This document shows, in pieces, positions 10,980 through 23,900 of a stretch of DNA of 64,000 nucleotides (position 1 is its first letter; each line of letters starts with the position of its first letter). The stretch is taken from the NCBI GenBank assembly GCA_037074765.1, contig JBAMDO010000255.1:1-64000 (forward strand), written 5' to 3'. A program made the translations under genes and the position numbers. Below the pieces are notes generated by a model. The model had not been told where the DNA came from. It ran no database searches and saw nothing but the letters and a program-made list of their open reading frames with translations. Source of the stretch: Mansonella perstans (taxonomy: Eukaryota > Nematoda > Chromadorea > Rhabditida > Onchocercidae).

Positions 10980-13900
10980 TCAGTTGTCACGGGGTTTGTT
11001 GAGTCCACGAAGATTTTCCAGGAAAGCTGCTGGATTTATCAACTGATCCGATCCTGCAACATACAATAAAAATAATTGTGAACTTACAAGTAACTTGAAT
11101 TTTAAAAGCGAGCGGAAAGTAAAGTACGAGCCATTCTAACTTACCAATTATAACTTCCCATGGTTTCTTATCTTTAGTGACTTCGTAAGCAACTCTCATC
11201 TCTGAGTAAGTTACTCCACCCACCACAAAAACAATTAGGCGAGGTCCCGAGCGGTACGATGTTTGGTGACCACGTTCTTTATGCCACTGACCATATCGCG
11301 CACTAAAGGAACAATTAATTTGAAGGCAAGATAATGATAATAAAGGTCTTCATCCATTCAATTATGAAAAGAAATGATGAGAAAGTCGCAAAAGGAGAAA
11401 AGTACAAGTTTTCCAAATAAATAAAATTGAATTTGCGAACAGCTCGAAGGAAAACTAGGTATTAAGGCATTCAAAACATGGATAAAAACCTGGTTGGTGG
11501 ACGATACGTTGGCGTGGCTTGTCGCCCAGCTAGAAACGGGAAATGCTTCATATCAAGTCTGTCTTCTATCGCATCTTCCAAAATGTCTTTCAAAACTGGA
11601 ACCCATCGAGAAGTCTGGTAAACCTGTTCGTTGGCACGCTCTTTACGATTTGGTGCCCAAAATCGCTTACGTCCTTGCTAAAAATTCAAGAACTACAAGA
11701 AATTCGAGGAAAGTTGTATCAGACTGAATGAATCATCTTTTAATTGAATGAAGAATTCATAATTTTGTAACTCACATCTATAACTATATTCAAACCCAAA
11801 AACATTGCATTAGCCAGTGTATCCTTCTCCACCACGTCAATATTTGCATGTTGCAGAAGTTTATCCAAATTTTCCTCAGTAATGCCTTAAGTATATAAAA
11901 TATATAAACTGAGGAGTGCATATAGTTTATTTGATAGTTACACTCTCAATCACAATTATTTTTCAAAATCAGATTTATTCTAACATCAAAGAATAGTATT
12001 CGACAATAAAGTATTTTGAAAATCGAACCGTTTTTCGACAAAATGTAAAGTAAAATAAGCCGCAGACGGTCGGGTGGTTCAACTGCTGGGTCAATCAGTA
12101 ACGGTACCATTAACTTCATAGGATCTTTTACCCGCTCACCTTCTGCATCAACCTGCATTGCCAGATCCTATAAATACTTTTACATAAACAAATAAAAAAT
12201 GTAAAAAAAATTTCAGGTCAACATATCCATATTTCACAAACCTGTTCGACTTTACAAAGTTTGTCGATTCCTTGCTGATATTTACGCATACATTCTTCTG
12301 CCAAGTGAAAGTGGGTATTGAATTTATTCAATTCTTTCTGGTATTGCGGCATCTTCTTGATCATCATTGACAAATCTAAGAACACAGTAAAGTGACCTTC
12401 AACCATTCTCGAGCAGTACAGAAACATGTGGCAAAAATGAACCTTTGATGCTTTTTGCATCAGCTTTCATCCCGGCATTACTTTCGGAAAACTTTTTCAA
12501 TCCTTTTGTAACTTCTTGCGAAACAACGGCAATATGTTTGTGGCGATTTTCAACCCAGAGGTCATCGGTTTCATCAAGCAGAACCTCTTTATCAATGCTA
12601 TCATTTCCACCTGTTTCATAACTGAAATATTAAGAAAGTAGGGTCTAAATCCATATTCATATCATTAACTGAGCAAAATCATCGTCAACGGAATAGAAAT
12701 TTTTGATTTCACAAACTAACCGGTATACATCATTCTCTATATCCAAAAGATCATATGTCATGGCCTGTAAAGTCAATTCATGAAGCAATGGACTTGTAGC
12801 ATCAAAGCCTCGATCCAGAATCAGTAACTGACTACGAGCTTTATCTACACCTTCTCCCATCGAGGGATCATCAGCTTTATATGCGTCAAGCTTTTGTTGC
12901 ACCAAATGTGATAACTCAACATTCCGTTCAAAATCTGCTCGATACCTGAAAATAAAACATTTAAAAAATGTGGAGAAACTTCAATTTCCTGACTTCTTAC
13001 ATGAATCCAGTTACCAAATCCTCCAGTTTATGCAGTATAATATTTAGAATTTCTTTCCCTTAAGCTCAGAAGAACTCAGAAGAAAAAACGTTCCGGCATA
13101 CCTTCAAAAGTTACAAGTTGTTGAGCTAATCGACTTGCTTACCTTAAAAGTGGATATTCTCCCAGTGTTGCACACACCGTAGCAATCTGTTCCGCAATGC
13201 GTTCCAAATTGGTCGTTAAACCACCCTGCTTTTGTGCATTATAGTAGAGAAAGAATGTATCTGGTGAATCCAGCGAATATACCTAAAAAAATTGTTTTTC
13301 ATTAATACTCAAGAAGTTTTTGAAATTTTACGCATGAAAAAAAGGAAAAAAAGTGGTAATCTTCGAGATCCACAAATAAGCGCTAAAACTACAAAATTAT
13401 TTCATCAAAAAACTGTCAAAGCAACAGATACTGCGAAACCATATTTCAAGATAAAATGAGACACAAAAAATAATCACTGATCAACGCTTTTACTGAAGTA
13501 CTACTGTAGAATACCATGAGATTCAATTAACACTACATAAATTCATATTTAAAAATGCACACCTGTGACTCATACGGAGTGAAAGCAATATTTACTTCTT
13601 TCAGAGTTTTAATGTATTTCGCTGCACCACTTTTCGATAATGTTGAGAAAAGCTGATCAGGACATGCTAAAATTTAAACCCGCTCATCTCAGACTTAAAT
13701 TTAATAATAAAACAAAGATTCTTTACTCGAAAAATACTTTTTCGTGTTAAATAGCCATCGCAAAAAGCGAATAAGCTTTACTGATGCAATAATTCTTCAT
13801 AAATGCCAATATTTTCAATTCATATTACTGATTTAATCATCCGCCTTGAATATATTCATCTGTATATAAAAATACCTTCGGTAAAAAATACATGCGCGCA

Positions 13901-16900
13901 CCGGTACTGATTCCGACTGTAGGAAAAATCTGCGATTAATTTCTCAACAGAATCCTTTGTTGGAGCAATCAGATAAATAGCATCAAGACTCTAAAATTAT
14001 GCAAAAAACTTTGCTGTTTAATTCCCTTAAAATCACATACAACACTTCTTTAATTTCTACTCTAGAATTTTATCTGTATACACTTTTATTTGAAGACAAC
14101 ACATAATGTCAACACTGGCAATGAAGGAACTGATTTCGTTCCCTGCTTATTTAAGATTCCAAGCAGGAGATCTTTGGATTAAATATCAGAACTTACAGGC
14201 AATGGTTCTCGACGTTTGTTGATATCCTCAACTATTGTAATACCTTCATCCATGATATTGTGCATCTTGCAACATGCACTAAGCATGCGCATCGCTAACC
14301 GATCAACCACTAGTACATTCCATCCACCACCTTTATCGCTTCTTCGCAAAGGTCGAATCACTTCATTCAGCAGTTCTATAGATAAAATGAATTGAAATGT
14401 ATAATACAAGATAGGAATTTCTAATTAATACAAAAATCTTGGGTCACCAATCAATTCGTTGAATGTGAAAATTAAATGATCAAAAGTCAATTAAATGATC
14501 AAAATTCGCCGACTAAGAATCGTTAATAACCGTCGAGATCTACTTCGTCCCTAGAATTTTCCTGAATCACATACAAATTGTTATTAGAAATCAGTGAAAG
14601 CCCGACAAACTTGAGAAATATGCAAACTTCGTGCTTAATCCGAAGGTAGTGAAACTGGTAAGGATAAAGATCTTTGTTTGTATGTACTATTCTTATTCAT
14701 TTCTACATTTTCCAAACTATCTGAAGTAGTGGCGCATTTATGAAACTACTTGAACACAAGCAAAAAGAGCTTCATCGAGTAACAGATGAAATTTAAAGCT
14801 TCACAAGGAAACCCATAACAGCGACGGCAATGCGCACACTTGAAAATTCACTAATACTTATGCTTGGAGAATTTCCGGCATTGTGTTGGTCTTTTCAAAT
14901 TGCATTTTAATAGAATAACAGTAATATACGCCAGAAATATTCGAAAGAGTGTTGATACAAATTCTCGATAATACTATGGATCATCTGATCTTGAAGATCA
15001 TAAACAGCTAATTTGAAGGAAAATGCAATGCGCCCTTTTATTATTATGTTCTAAAGAGAATACTTCAGTCTTGGACATTCACTACTTACAGGAAGATCAT
15101 AAGAAACTAATACAAGAGATACAGAAGTAGAGAAAATGAAGATGTAAATAAAAAAATGCACAAAATTCGCATTTTCTAGCAATTAAAAAGTATTCACAGC
15201 GGCTATACCAAAAAATGGTTAGGAGCGGAAGTTGGAATTTGAATTTCTCCTAAACTGCTATGAAATCGAGACCAAGATCCTTCATTTTCATTGAAATTTT
15301 AGACTCGATAAACTAAGAAGGCAAATGAAAAGAGATGGTAAAAAAAGGAACGCTAGAAATTAGAAGTAAATTAACAAATTTTAGATCTTTTCGCTCGTCT
15401 CACTTTTTTCCATCTTCTATTTTCGCTTTCGTCATATCTTGCTGGACATCTAACATAACTACGTATTGTCTCTACATGCAAATGAAGACATTTTTACTAC
15501 AAAGCATTCAAGTTTTTGGAGTTTTAAACCATTAACACTATTGAAAAAAAGTTAAACATGGAATCTGCACCCACCAATTTTAAAATGTAAAAAAAATTGA
15601 TATCTAGCGACTGTTAATACTCCAAAACTAAGTGAACTAATTCCTTTTAAAGCAACGATCTTGAGAGAGAATAGGAACAGCAGCGGAAAACATTAGATGT
15701 TAGTGAAGAGTTTGAAGAGAATGTAGAAAAAGCAGACGATTCCAATGAAAACAAATCAAAACAGATGAAAACATACGTTTATGTGTTTCTGTCACAAAGC
15801 ATTAAGACATTTGGAATTCTCATTTAGTAATAATCTATCACATAAAGTGACATTTCTTGTAATACACGATTACAAGCCGATTTAACATCTATAAAAAAGA
15901 AGGTTATAATTCCGAGATGAATAGCATGCAGAAGTAAAAAGAATTCCGAAAGACTGATATATCTATGAGCAGTGACAAATATAAAAAAGGCTGAAGAACG
16001 AATGTTGAAAAAGTAAACAAATGAATTTTTTTAAATATTCAAAGATTAAAAAACTGTCTACTTGCCAATCAAAGATAATCTTCCGAAGCGTTAATCTCAT
16101 TTCAAAAAAAAAAAAAAAAAAGGAAGAAAATCGAGTTGGATGCGAAAAATGCATTTATTATTGAACTAGCCAGCTTGTGTGAATTAGAAACACGTATCGA
16201 CAATATGACTGGAAACGTATGGACAGTCCAGTTATCCAGAAATTTGAGGAACAGTTACAACTGATTCGAAAGAAAAATAGCAAAGACACAAAAATGCTAA
16301 AAACAAAAGTTCATTTCTTTTTATTTCATCTCCACTTTTCAGTTTCCCCTTTTAGCTATGCAGGAAAGTTTCATTGTTATTGAAGGGAAAATTAAGTGGA
16401 CGTTAGAAAAATTTAACAAAAATGTTCTCTGCAAAAATTTCTTCGTGAATCAAAAAATCTGCACTAAATTCAAAATAATAGATATTTTTTAATCGCATAT
16501 GACTTAAGTCCAATAATGGTTCTAAAAAATTTTCCGATGTATATTTGAAAAAATTAAGATTGTGAAAAAGAAAGAATAAGAGACTATTCAATTACGCAAG
16601 GAAACAATGTACAGTGATCAAGGATGAAAGAAAAAATAAAAAATGCCTATTGTAGCTTTTAATTTAGCTTCTAGAAAACGAACAGAGTTGCTCAAATTAA
16701 AAATTTGCAGTTCGTATTGTAACTTCCTGCTTACTGATATTTAATGGTGCCATGGCCTAACATAACGTGCAACATATAAGGAATTAGACAAACAATTTCA
16801 GGTAATAAAGTTAAAAAGGCGAATAAATAAAATTGACAAAGCGCGTGAAATTTGTCTAACGTCAATATCAGAAATGAATTTAACTCAAAAGGGTTAGTCA

Positions 16901-17133
16901 ATACTTTTCATTTAAATATTTTATAGTCATAAAAAAGTATCCTAGAAAAAGAGTGCATTTTATTATGAATTGCTTCAGTGAACTTAATATATAAGTGAAT
17001 TAAAATACTGGAATGCTGGCTGTACATGGCAATAACAAATAATGCCAAAACAAAAGTTCAAAGTTTGTTTTTTTAAAAAATAAAGTTCGCAAATGAAGGA
17101 CTTACTCTGACCAACGATTGTTTTCAGCGACAT
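10980..17133 (-). CDS. unc-18: UNC-18 / Munc18 (Sec1 family syntaxin-binding protein)
   Basis: Clamp-like SM protein that binds syntaxin and templates SNARE assembly for synaptic vesicle fusion. Thirteen exons give a fully in-frame 590-aa protein, almost the length of C. elegans UNC-18: 17106-17133, 14197-14375, 13876-13990, 13563-13666, 13143-13282, 12721-12945, 12443-12621, 12242-12375, 12029-12167, 11776-11885, 11490-11677, 11145-11302 and 10980-11053. Landmarks in order are [16 protein letters not shown] (split by intron 1), [81 protein letters not shown] and [15 protein letters not shown]. The first coding exon has only nine complete codons and precedes a 2.7-kb intron. Every junction is canonical GT-AG. 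This is the most secure model in the window. Confidence 0.97.
14376..17105 (-). other. Long first intron of unc-18
   Basis: A 2.7-kb intron between codon 10 and the rest of unc-18. It holds only short, unconvincing ORFs and homopolymer runs (a 17-A run at about 16105-16121). Long first introns of neuronal genes often carry enhancers, but no specific element was identified here. Confidence 0.7.
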
Positions 17134-17995
17134 CCCGACTGTTTGTTGCGGTCCTGTAGTAAAGTTTATGGCATTTTCGAACATTAAAAAGAGAGATTGA
17201 AATGACACAACGAACTGTTCGTTTGATGTTACTACTATGGATTAGCGCTAAGAATATATATATTTTCCAATAAAGATTAAAGGTACGGTGAAGTGTATTA
17301 CAAACCAATAACCATGATATGCTCAAATGATTGTTGTTGGTAATTCTCGTAGAAACATTTCAACCTTAGTTATACACCCACGTCTAAATCCCAATATCGA
17401 CAAGCAGGCCACTCTTATCTTCAGCCAAATTGACTTCATTTAATATGGCCCATAAACCGAAACGATGAAAAAGGTGGTTCTCGTGGTTGTTATGAATCGC
17501 GTTCTCAAAGGCAATTTAAATCTAGAGTGATCTATATTTGGTGCGTTTTTTGTTGAAGCAAAACGTGGAAAGTTACGTGCGTGCAGCGCAAGGTAATTAT
17601 GGAAGTGTGACAGAGGCAAGATAAAACATAGGACTATTGTTTCTTGTCTCATTATGTATTTATTTATAGATCTTGTCCACTTCATCCACGTCTTGCCTTT
17701 CACATTGTCCCAATTTATGACTCGGATGTACATAGCAAACGCATTCTATGATTTTACCAGACATCTATCGAAATCGAAGTTAATTATTGGATTTTGTAAA
17801 GCTTTGTCCAATTCAGCTAACTCAGCTAATTTAGACATATATATGTGTATGTAAGCCTATGTGTGTTTGATAGGATTCTGTGTTTCATACATGAAAGTTT
17901 GAAAAAAAAGATAACGCTTATAAATATCATCTTCGCTATTACACTTGTCATATTAAATAATCTTTCTGCATTTTTATTTATCTTATAGGAATTCG
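17134..17995. other. Divergent promoter region, unc-18 / WDR6
   Basis: About 860 bp separate the unc-18 start (minus) from the first recognised WDR6 exon (plus). ORFs at 17440-17733 minus and 17654-17854 plus show no family signature. Both promoters should be here; no specific motif was assigned. Confidence 0.6.
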
Positions 17996-20900
17996 ATGAA
18001 ATCATTATGTGCTCCGGTATTAATTATACAGAAAGGTGTTGAAGTTGCAGATCGTCCAATACTTCTAGCCAGTAAGTTTTATTTTCTTTTATTGCTTAGA
18101 CTTATTCTTTTGAAAGACCTTTTGCAAAAACAGTAAATGATCAGCTTGCTAAATTCATTTTGCTGGTTATCTTTATTCATACACAAAAGCAATTTTCTTT
18201 TGCCTCAATTTTTGAGTTTAATTTTCTTATTTATATACTACATTATAGGTAATGGTTGCATGGTCGAATCATATCAAAAGGATCAGAATGAGCTGTTAGT
18301 TTTACTACAACAAACGTGTGTTTTTGAAGAAAGGAAATGCAATATATATGGACTCACGTATCTCGATGAACTTGGTATACTTATATCGTTTCACTCTTTT
18401 CTTAACTGGCAAACATTGAGAATTTCTGATAGTTAACAGTCTTTTTCATTAATTCATTACATTTTTTTTTTTTTGTTCGTTTTATTTGCTTCTAAAAATT
18501 TTCTGTTTTTTAGCCTCAGTAATGTAATAATACAATACTTATGAAAGCATCAGATTACTCTAATAACGACTTAGTTTTATTATTTCCAGATATAAAATTT
18601 TCAAAAATTATCTAAAAAAGATGCTCTTTTCATCTGATCCACTTGTTTAATATATTTGTGGTTCAGTTACATTAAAGGATTGTGTATGGTTTACCTTAGA
18701 GATCAGAATATCATTTAACGTATTTGATAATTTTACAACTGTGATATATTCAGATATTTTATTTGCCTATGGCGAGAAATTGGTAGCTGTGATACGTCAG
18801 TTTTCCAGCAATTCTCAGAAACAAATATTCACTTTTATGGACTGGATCCAGTCCATGCGTGTTTTCAATAAGCATGAGGAATCAGAGAATTCCGTGGAGG
18901 TTAATTGTTGCTCTATGCTATATAAATTTCACTTTAAGTCTTTTAGAAATGCACTTCTCAAGTACAATTTTTCAAGTAAGATATTATAATAAATTTCTTG
19001 GTATATTTTGGGCATTTATTTGGTGGCATATAAATGATGCTAATAGTATTTTATCAAAATTTGCAAGTTTTTAGTTCTATTTTTTGCAGAAATATTTCTT
19101 TTAGACAACTAAATTTTTTCTTTTTTGATAGTTAGTAACACTGTCCGTTAATAACGCAGTGCAACGTTTCCGACTGGATATTTTCGGTGGAAGTTCAGAT
19201 TTGGACCTTGAAGAATTGATAACTGTGAAGTCAGATCACCGAGCTATTATGTAAATTTTATATATCGTAATTATATATATATATATAATTTAAATTGTAA
19301 TTATATATATATCGTAATTACAGACTTCTTTAGGTTTTTATCGGCTAAATTTAAGGTAATTTTCGAAGCAAAAATGAGGTCAGTGCAGTAAGTACTATAT
19401 TGCTTTATCATATCAGGTTTAAAAAGGCCGATCCTGATATTTTAAAATCATTATCGATAGCTCGAGTTGATTCCTGGAATTGCAAGGATTTTGCCATTTA
19501 TTTATTAATAATTTGCCTCTTTCAGGAATGAATAATCATTTTACTTACAAAAAAACTGAATTTTGAATGTATTGTCCAATCGTTTTCGGAAATTTCAATT
19601 CTAAGCTTTGCAGAACCCATTCACTTTTGGATGGTGATAGTTGGAATACTCTTCGCGCAGTAGTTGGTACTGTCATGGGTGATATAATCATTTCGTATCC
19701 CTCCAAGTCTTCTTCTCCTTTCTATGTTCTAAAGCATCACACGGTTTGGATTTCTCGAAGTTTTCGCATTGAGTAAGAGTGACCAGGTACAAATATTGAG
19801 TCATACTTTTGAAAATTGATGATAGACAAACTGGGAGTGTCGTAAGGAGTCCTGGTGAAGCGGGCTTAGTCGAAATCAATTTAATGTCTCTTTTTTACTT
19901 CAGATGTTATTGTTTTCTTCAGCTTTGATTTTTTAAATGAGGCATTTTTTCTAAGAAGTTTTTGCTTAGCTTTTTGATAGTTACGTCACTTGTCAAGAGT
20001 ATGGTATAGCTTTTCTGCTAAATGCTTTTGCTGAAGGCTCGTTTATGGATGCTGAAAAACTAAGTTTCACTAATGATTCATGCAAATTAACTATTACAGG
20101 GTATGATTTTCGGCTTGCTTATTAAATGTAATTTCCTATTTTCTATATCGGATGACAGGAGCTTGCATATGTGGTCCATGGATAATTATCGCCATCTGGA
20201 TGAGTGTTATGGACATTCATCAAGGCCATTTTCTATTTGCGATGGGCCACAAAATTTGGTATTCACTGGAGATCAAGTTTGTGTTATTTTTTAATTCACA
20301 TTTGCGTTGTTTTTATTTTTGATTTTAAACTCTACTTCTTTTTAATTTTATTTTTAAACTCCTTCGGCTGTGTTTTGAAAAGTAAATTTGATGTAAAGAA
20401 AGTTAGGCTGTATGCCGGCATTGTATAAAAGAAAAATTGATTTTAATAGAATTAACATTACCGATCTGAACATAGAATAAACTAAGGCGTTGAATTTTGC
20501 CGTTTTTTATCATCTATTTCGTATAGCAGGTTTAGTTAAATTAATTTGTGGTTGCAAAATGTCAACGTTGTTTATTTTTTTATGGAAAATATTTTGAATT
20601 TCAAAGTGATCCAGTTACTTTTGATGTTTCTATAATTGTTCGGTTTAGGACGGGAACATATGTATGTGGCAGTTTGGAGATTCATTTGTTTCGCTTTTAA
20701 AGTTGATACGGACAGGATATGGTGTTATCCGTTCTTTTCTGTTTTTATCCCAAGAATTGGTGAATTTTTTCGGTTTTATTATCTAGCAAGTTATGAAAAT
20801 TTGTCTAAACTAGTTTCAATTTTTCGTTTATATAGTTTGAAGTTGAAGAAGGTACAAGAATTATTTCTTTTGCTGGGATGTCATTGTCAATATTCAGTTT

Positions 20901-23900
20901 TCTCTTTTTCATTTACCTTTTTTCACGATAGTTTTTCAGTTCTTCGGCACAGATTGTGGATTCTTTGGATCTGTCACGTTTCCAGAAAATGTGAATAACA
21001 TGCAAACTGTAGATCTCATTTGTCCAGATGTCTTAGTGCAGTCATTCGTTGCACTTTCACAGCAGTGCTATTATATTTTGGATCCACAAGGGTTAGTATC
21101 ATTATTTATTTGTGAATAGTTTTCATGAATATATAGCAATAGCAAGAGCAATTATTACAAAACTATGTCTGAATGGAAAGCGTTTCTAAAAATAATTCAT
21201 TAAAATATCAAACAACCCAGAAATGATCAAAGTTGGAACGAAAACGGCAGTACTTATGAATTATCTTTTCTGGCGTTTTCGATACAACGTCCTGATCAGA
21301 ATTCGGAGATGATTTCTTGCTGTCTGATACATTCCAGTATCCTCCTCGAATTTAACCTTTAAAACACCATTATTCAGTCCCCTCCCATCCCCTCTTCCCG
21401 CCAGTGTTGTTCCCGCATTCATTTCTAAAATGAGTAAATCATGAGAAAGAAGTGTCTTCAAGTTTTTGTTTTTGCTTACGACCACGGTGATAAAATGAAC
21501 AACAACCATGTAGTTTTGTGATTTCAGAGCATTATATGAAACAAATACAATTACCTCAAAGAAAATATTGCAGTGCAGTTCTGCTAAATCCAACTCGCTA
21601 AAATTATCACCATGCCGAAAATATATAGCATTTTCAGAAGACAGGAAATTACATATAATTAGAGGTGAGTGATTTTCAGGATTAATTGGTGCGTATTTCC
21701 TGAATGTTTCATATGATTATCACTTAGTTCTACATGCTCACACAGAAATATCATGTAAAGAAGAAAGTATAGTTTTTCTATAAATTAAATCGAATATATA
21801 TTTCCTTCCAAGTTTTTTTAGTTGAAGACCGCAAATGCGTTTTTTTTTGTGCTGTTCATCAAATATTGGATTTGTTTTGGGTTAAGGATTGTTTATTTCT
21901 TGCATTAATCAATTTCAAAAATGTGAGTTGTTTGGATTTTATTAAGTGCTTATGCTTTCATGCTTTGTTTCCTTTTTTGTCTCTCAAATTTTGAAGCTGT
22001 TTTTACTTGCAAAGAAAATTAGTTTTTCGTGAAGTGCTTCCATCATCAAACTTCCAAGTAAAAGAGTTGCGACTACAGGAATGTTGGAGAATTATTGGGT
22101 TGAAGCAGTTTATTCTAAAAATCACTTTACGCTTATTGATCAAATAACTTATGTTAAAATTGAAAGTTATGCGAAAAGCATTTCCAACGAAGTTGCAGGT
22201 AATAGTTCACTTGTCAGAGGATATGTCAACGTGGATGAATTATAGTTTGCAAACAGATGTGCAGGAAATTGTTTCTTGCGTTGCGGTTCATGGAAAAGAA
22301 CTTTTTCTTGGTACATGCAAAGGTTCGATCATTGTTGTACATGATCTCGAGGTAATGCGTGGGAAGATGTAATTAATTTGCTTTTTATCATTTCGAGTCT
22401 TACACTGATTATCAAATGAATAGTGACACATCTGGCTTTCATCAATTTTATTTTTTAAATGAGATTAAGGAATTACTCATTTGTTTATATTTAATCAGTA
22501 TTCACTAACTGCAACTATCTTTTATGGAGCCGCAATTTCGTGATTTATTGTTTCAGCATGATTTAATGAATTAAACATAATTTTTTTCGGACTGAGATGC
22601 CTTTTTTAATTTAAATGGTAATCTGTTATTCATTATTTTAGATGAAGCAAATAATAAAACGAGCCCATGGTAAGAGTGGTATTACAGATGTGAAATTCTA
22701 TGAGAATAACTTGTTTTCTATTGGACGTGATGGAAAATTATGTATCTGGAAGAGAGGTTGTAACTTAAGTCATTTAAGATAAAATTATATCTTACTGTGA
22801 TTTATTACAGAAACAAAAAAAATGTTTAAATCAAACGCCGTTTTAAGGAAATCTACTGCAGTTGTTGTCCTGGTCTAAACTTTCCAGTGCAGTTGAGATG
22901 GAATGGCCTTGCAGGTTTTTGGAAATGGCAAACCAATTGTATATAGCAGGATTTCGGGGAGTTCGTATATTTTTTTATATTTTTGGTAAAAGTAAAATTG
23001 TTTTTATGATCCGTTATTTTCTGCAGGCAAGTTTATGTTAATTGAAATGATATTAAGGAAAGATAAGCACGTTCAGTTTGTAGGGTAACTTTATTCTGGT
23101 AAATTACGGCGGTGGACACTGCGTTTGTGATGTATGGTGTGGAGGAAGGCGTCGCTCTTGGTGGTTATCAGTGTTGGAAGAAAACAGAAGTTGTAAAGGA
23201 TCAAGATCACTGTGTTTTGAGTTTGTTATTAAAAAAAGGATTTCAAGAATCATACTTTATATGAATGATCTACACATGATTAAGGTAAGTTATCATAAAG
23301 CTTGAAACCTACCTTTATTAGAACATTGTCAAAAAGAGGCACATAATACTGAGCTTTATTGTTTTCTTATAATGCTACACTGAAATATCACTTCCTGCAT
23401 TGGTCACACAAGTTGTCTCGAAGAATGATGCAGTTCTAGCTGGGAATGGAGTTTTTTTCTGTCAGAAGGCACAATAGGCTACTTTCCTTTTGATTTAAAT
23501 ATCAATATCTCACTGAAGGGATTTGAGACTACAGTGAAATATGAACCAGTCTTTAAGGTAATTCCAAATAGACTTTTCGGGAGCGGAAATTTTTGTTTTT
23601 TGCATTTGTGCATCTTTTACGTTGCTCATATGCATATAATGAAAAACCTATGTAAAACTTCATTTTCAGCCGCTCCCCGGACCTATATATGTATGATTAA
23701 AGATCTCAGTATTTGTTTTTTGCAGCCTAATTTGCATTTGTCCAGCATTACATCTATAACAGTTGCAAAAATTAATCAAAAAGAATTATATATCACAGCT
23801 GGTGTTGATACTATGCTTGTCTTATCCAGATTTATCAGTTCAGGTTCGAATTGATTTATTCTTTTCATTTGCAACTGTTGATGACATGAGTTTTTTAGCG

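Noticed and set aside
20636..20998. 120-aa plus-strand ORF in WDR6
   Set aside because: It merges intron and out-of-frame exon sequence; only the piece around 20787-20851 is coding in this frame.
21261..21593. 110-aa minus-strand ORF within a WDR6 intron
   Set aside because: No similarity, no acceptor or donor at its ends, and it is antisense to a gene; probably chance.
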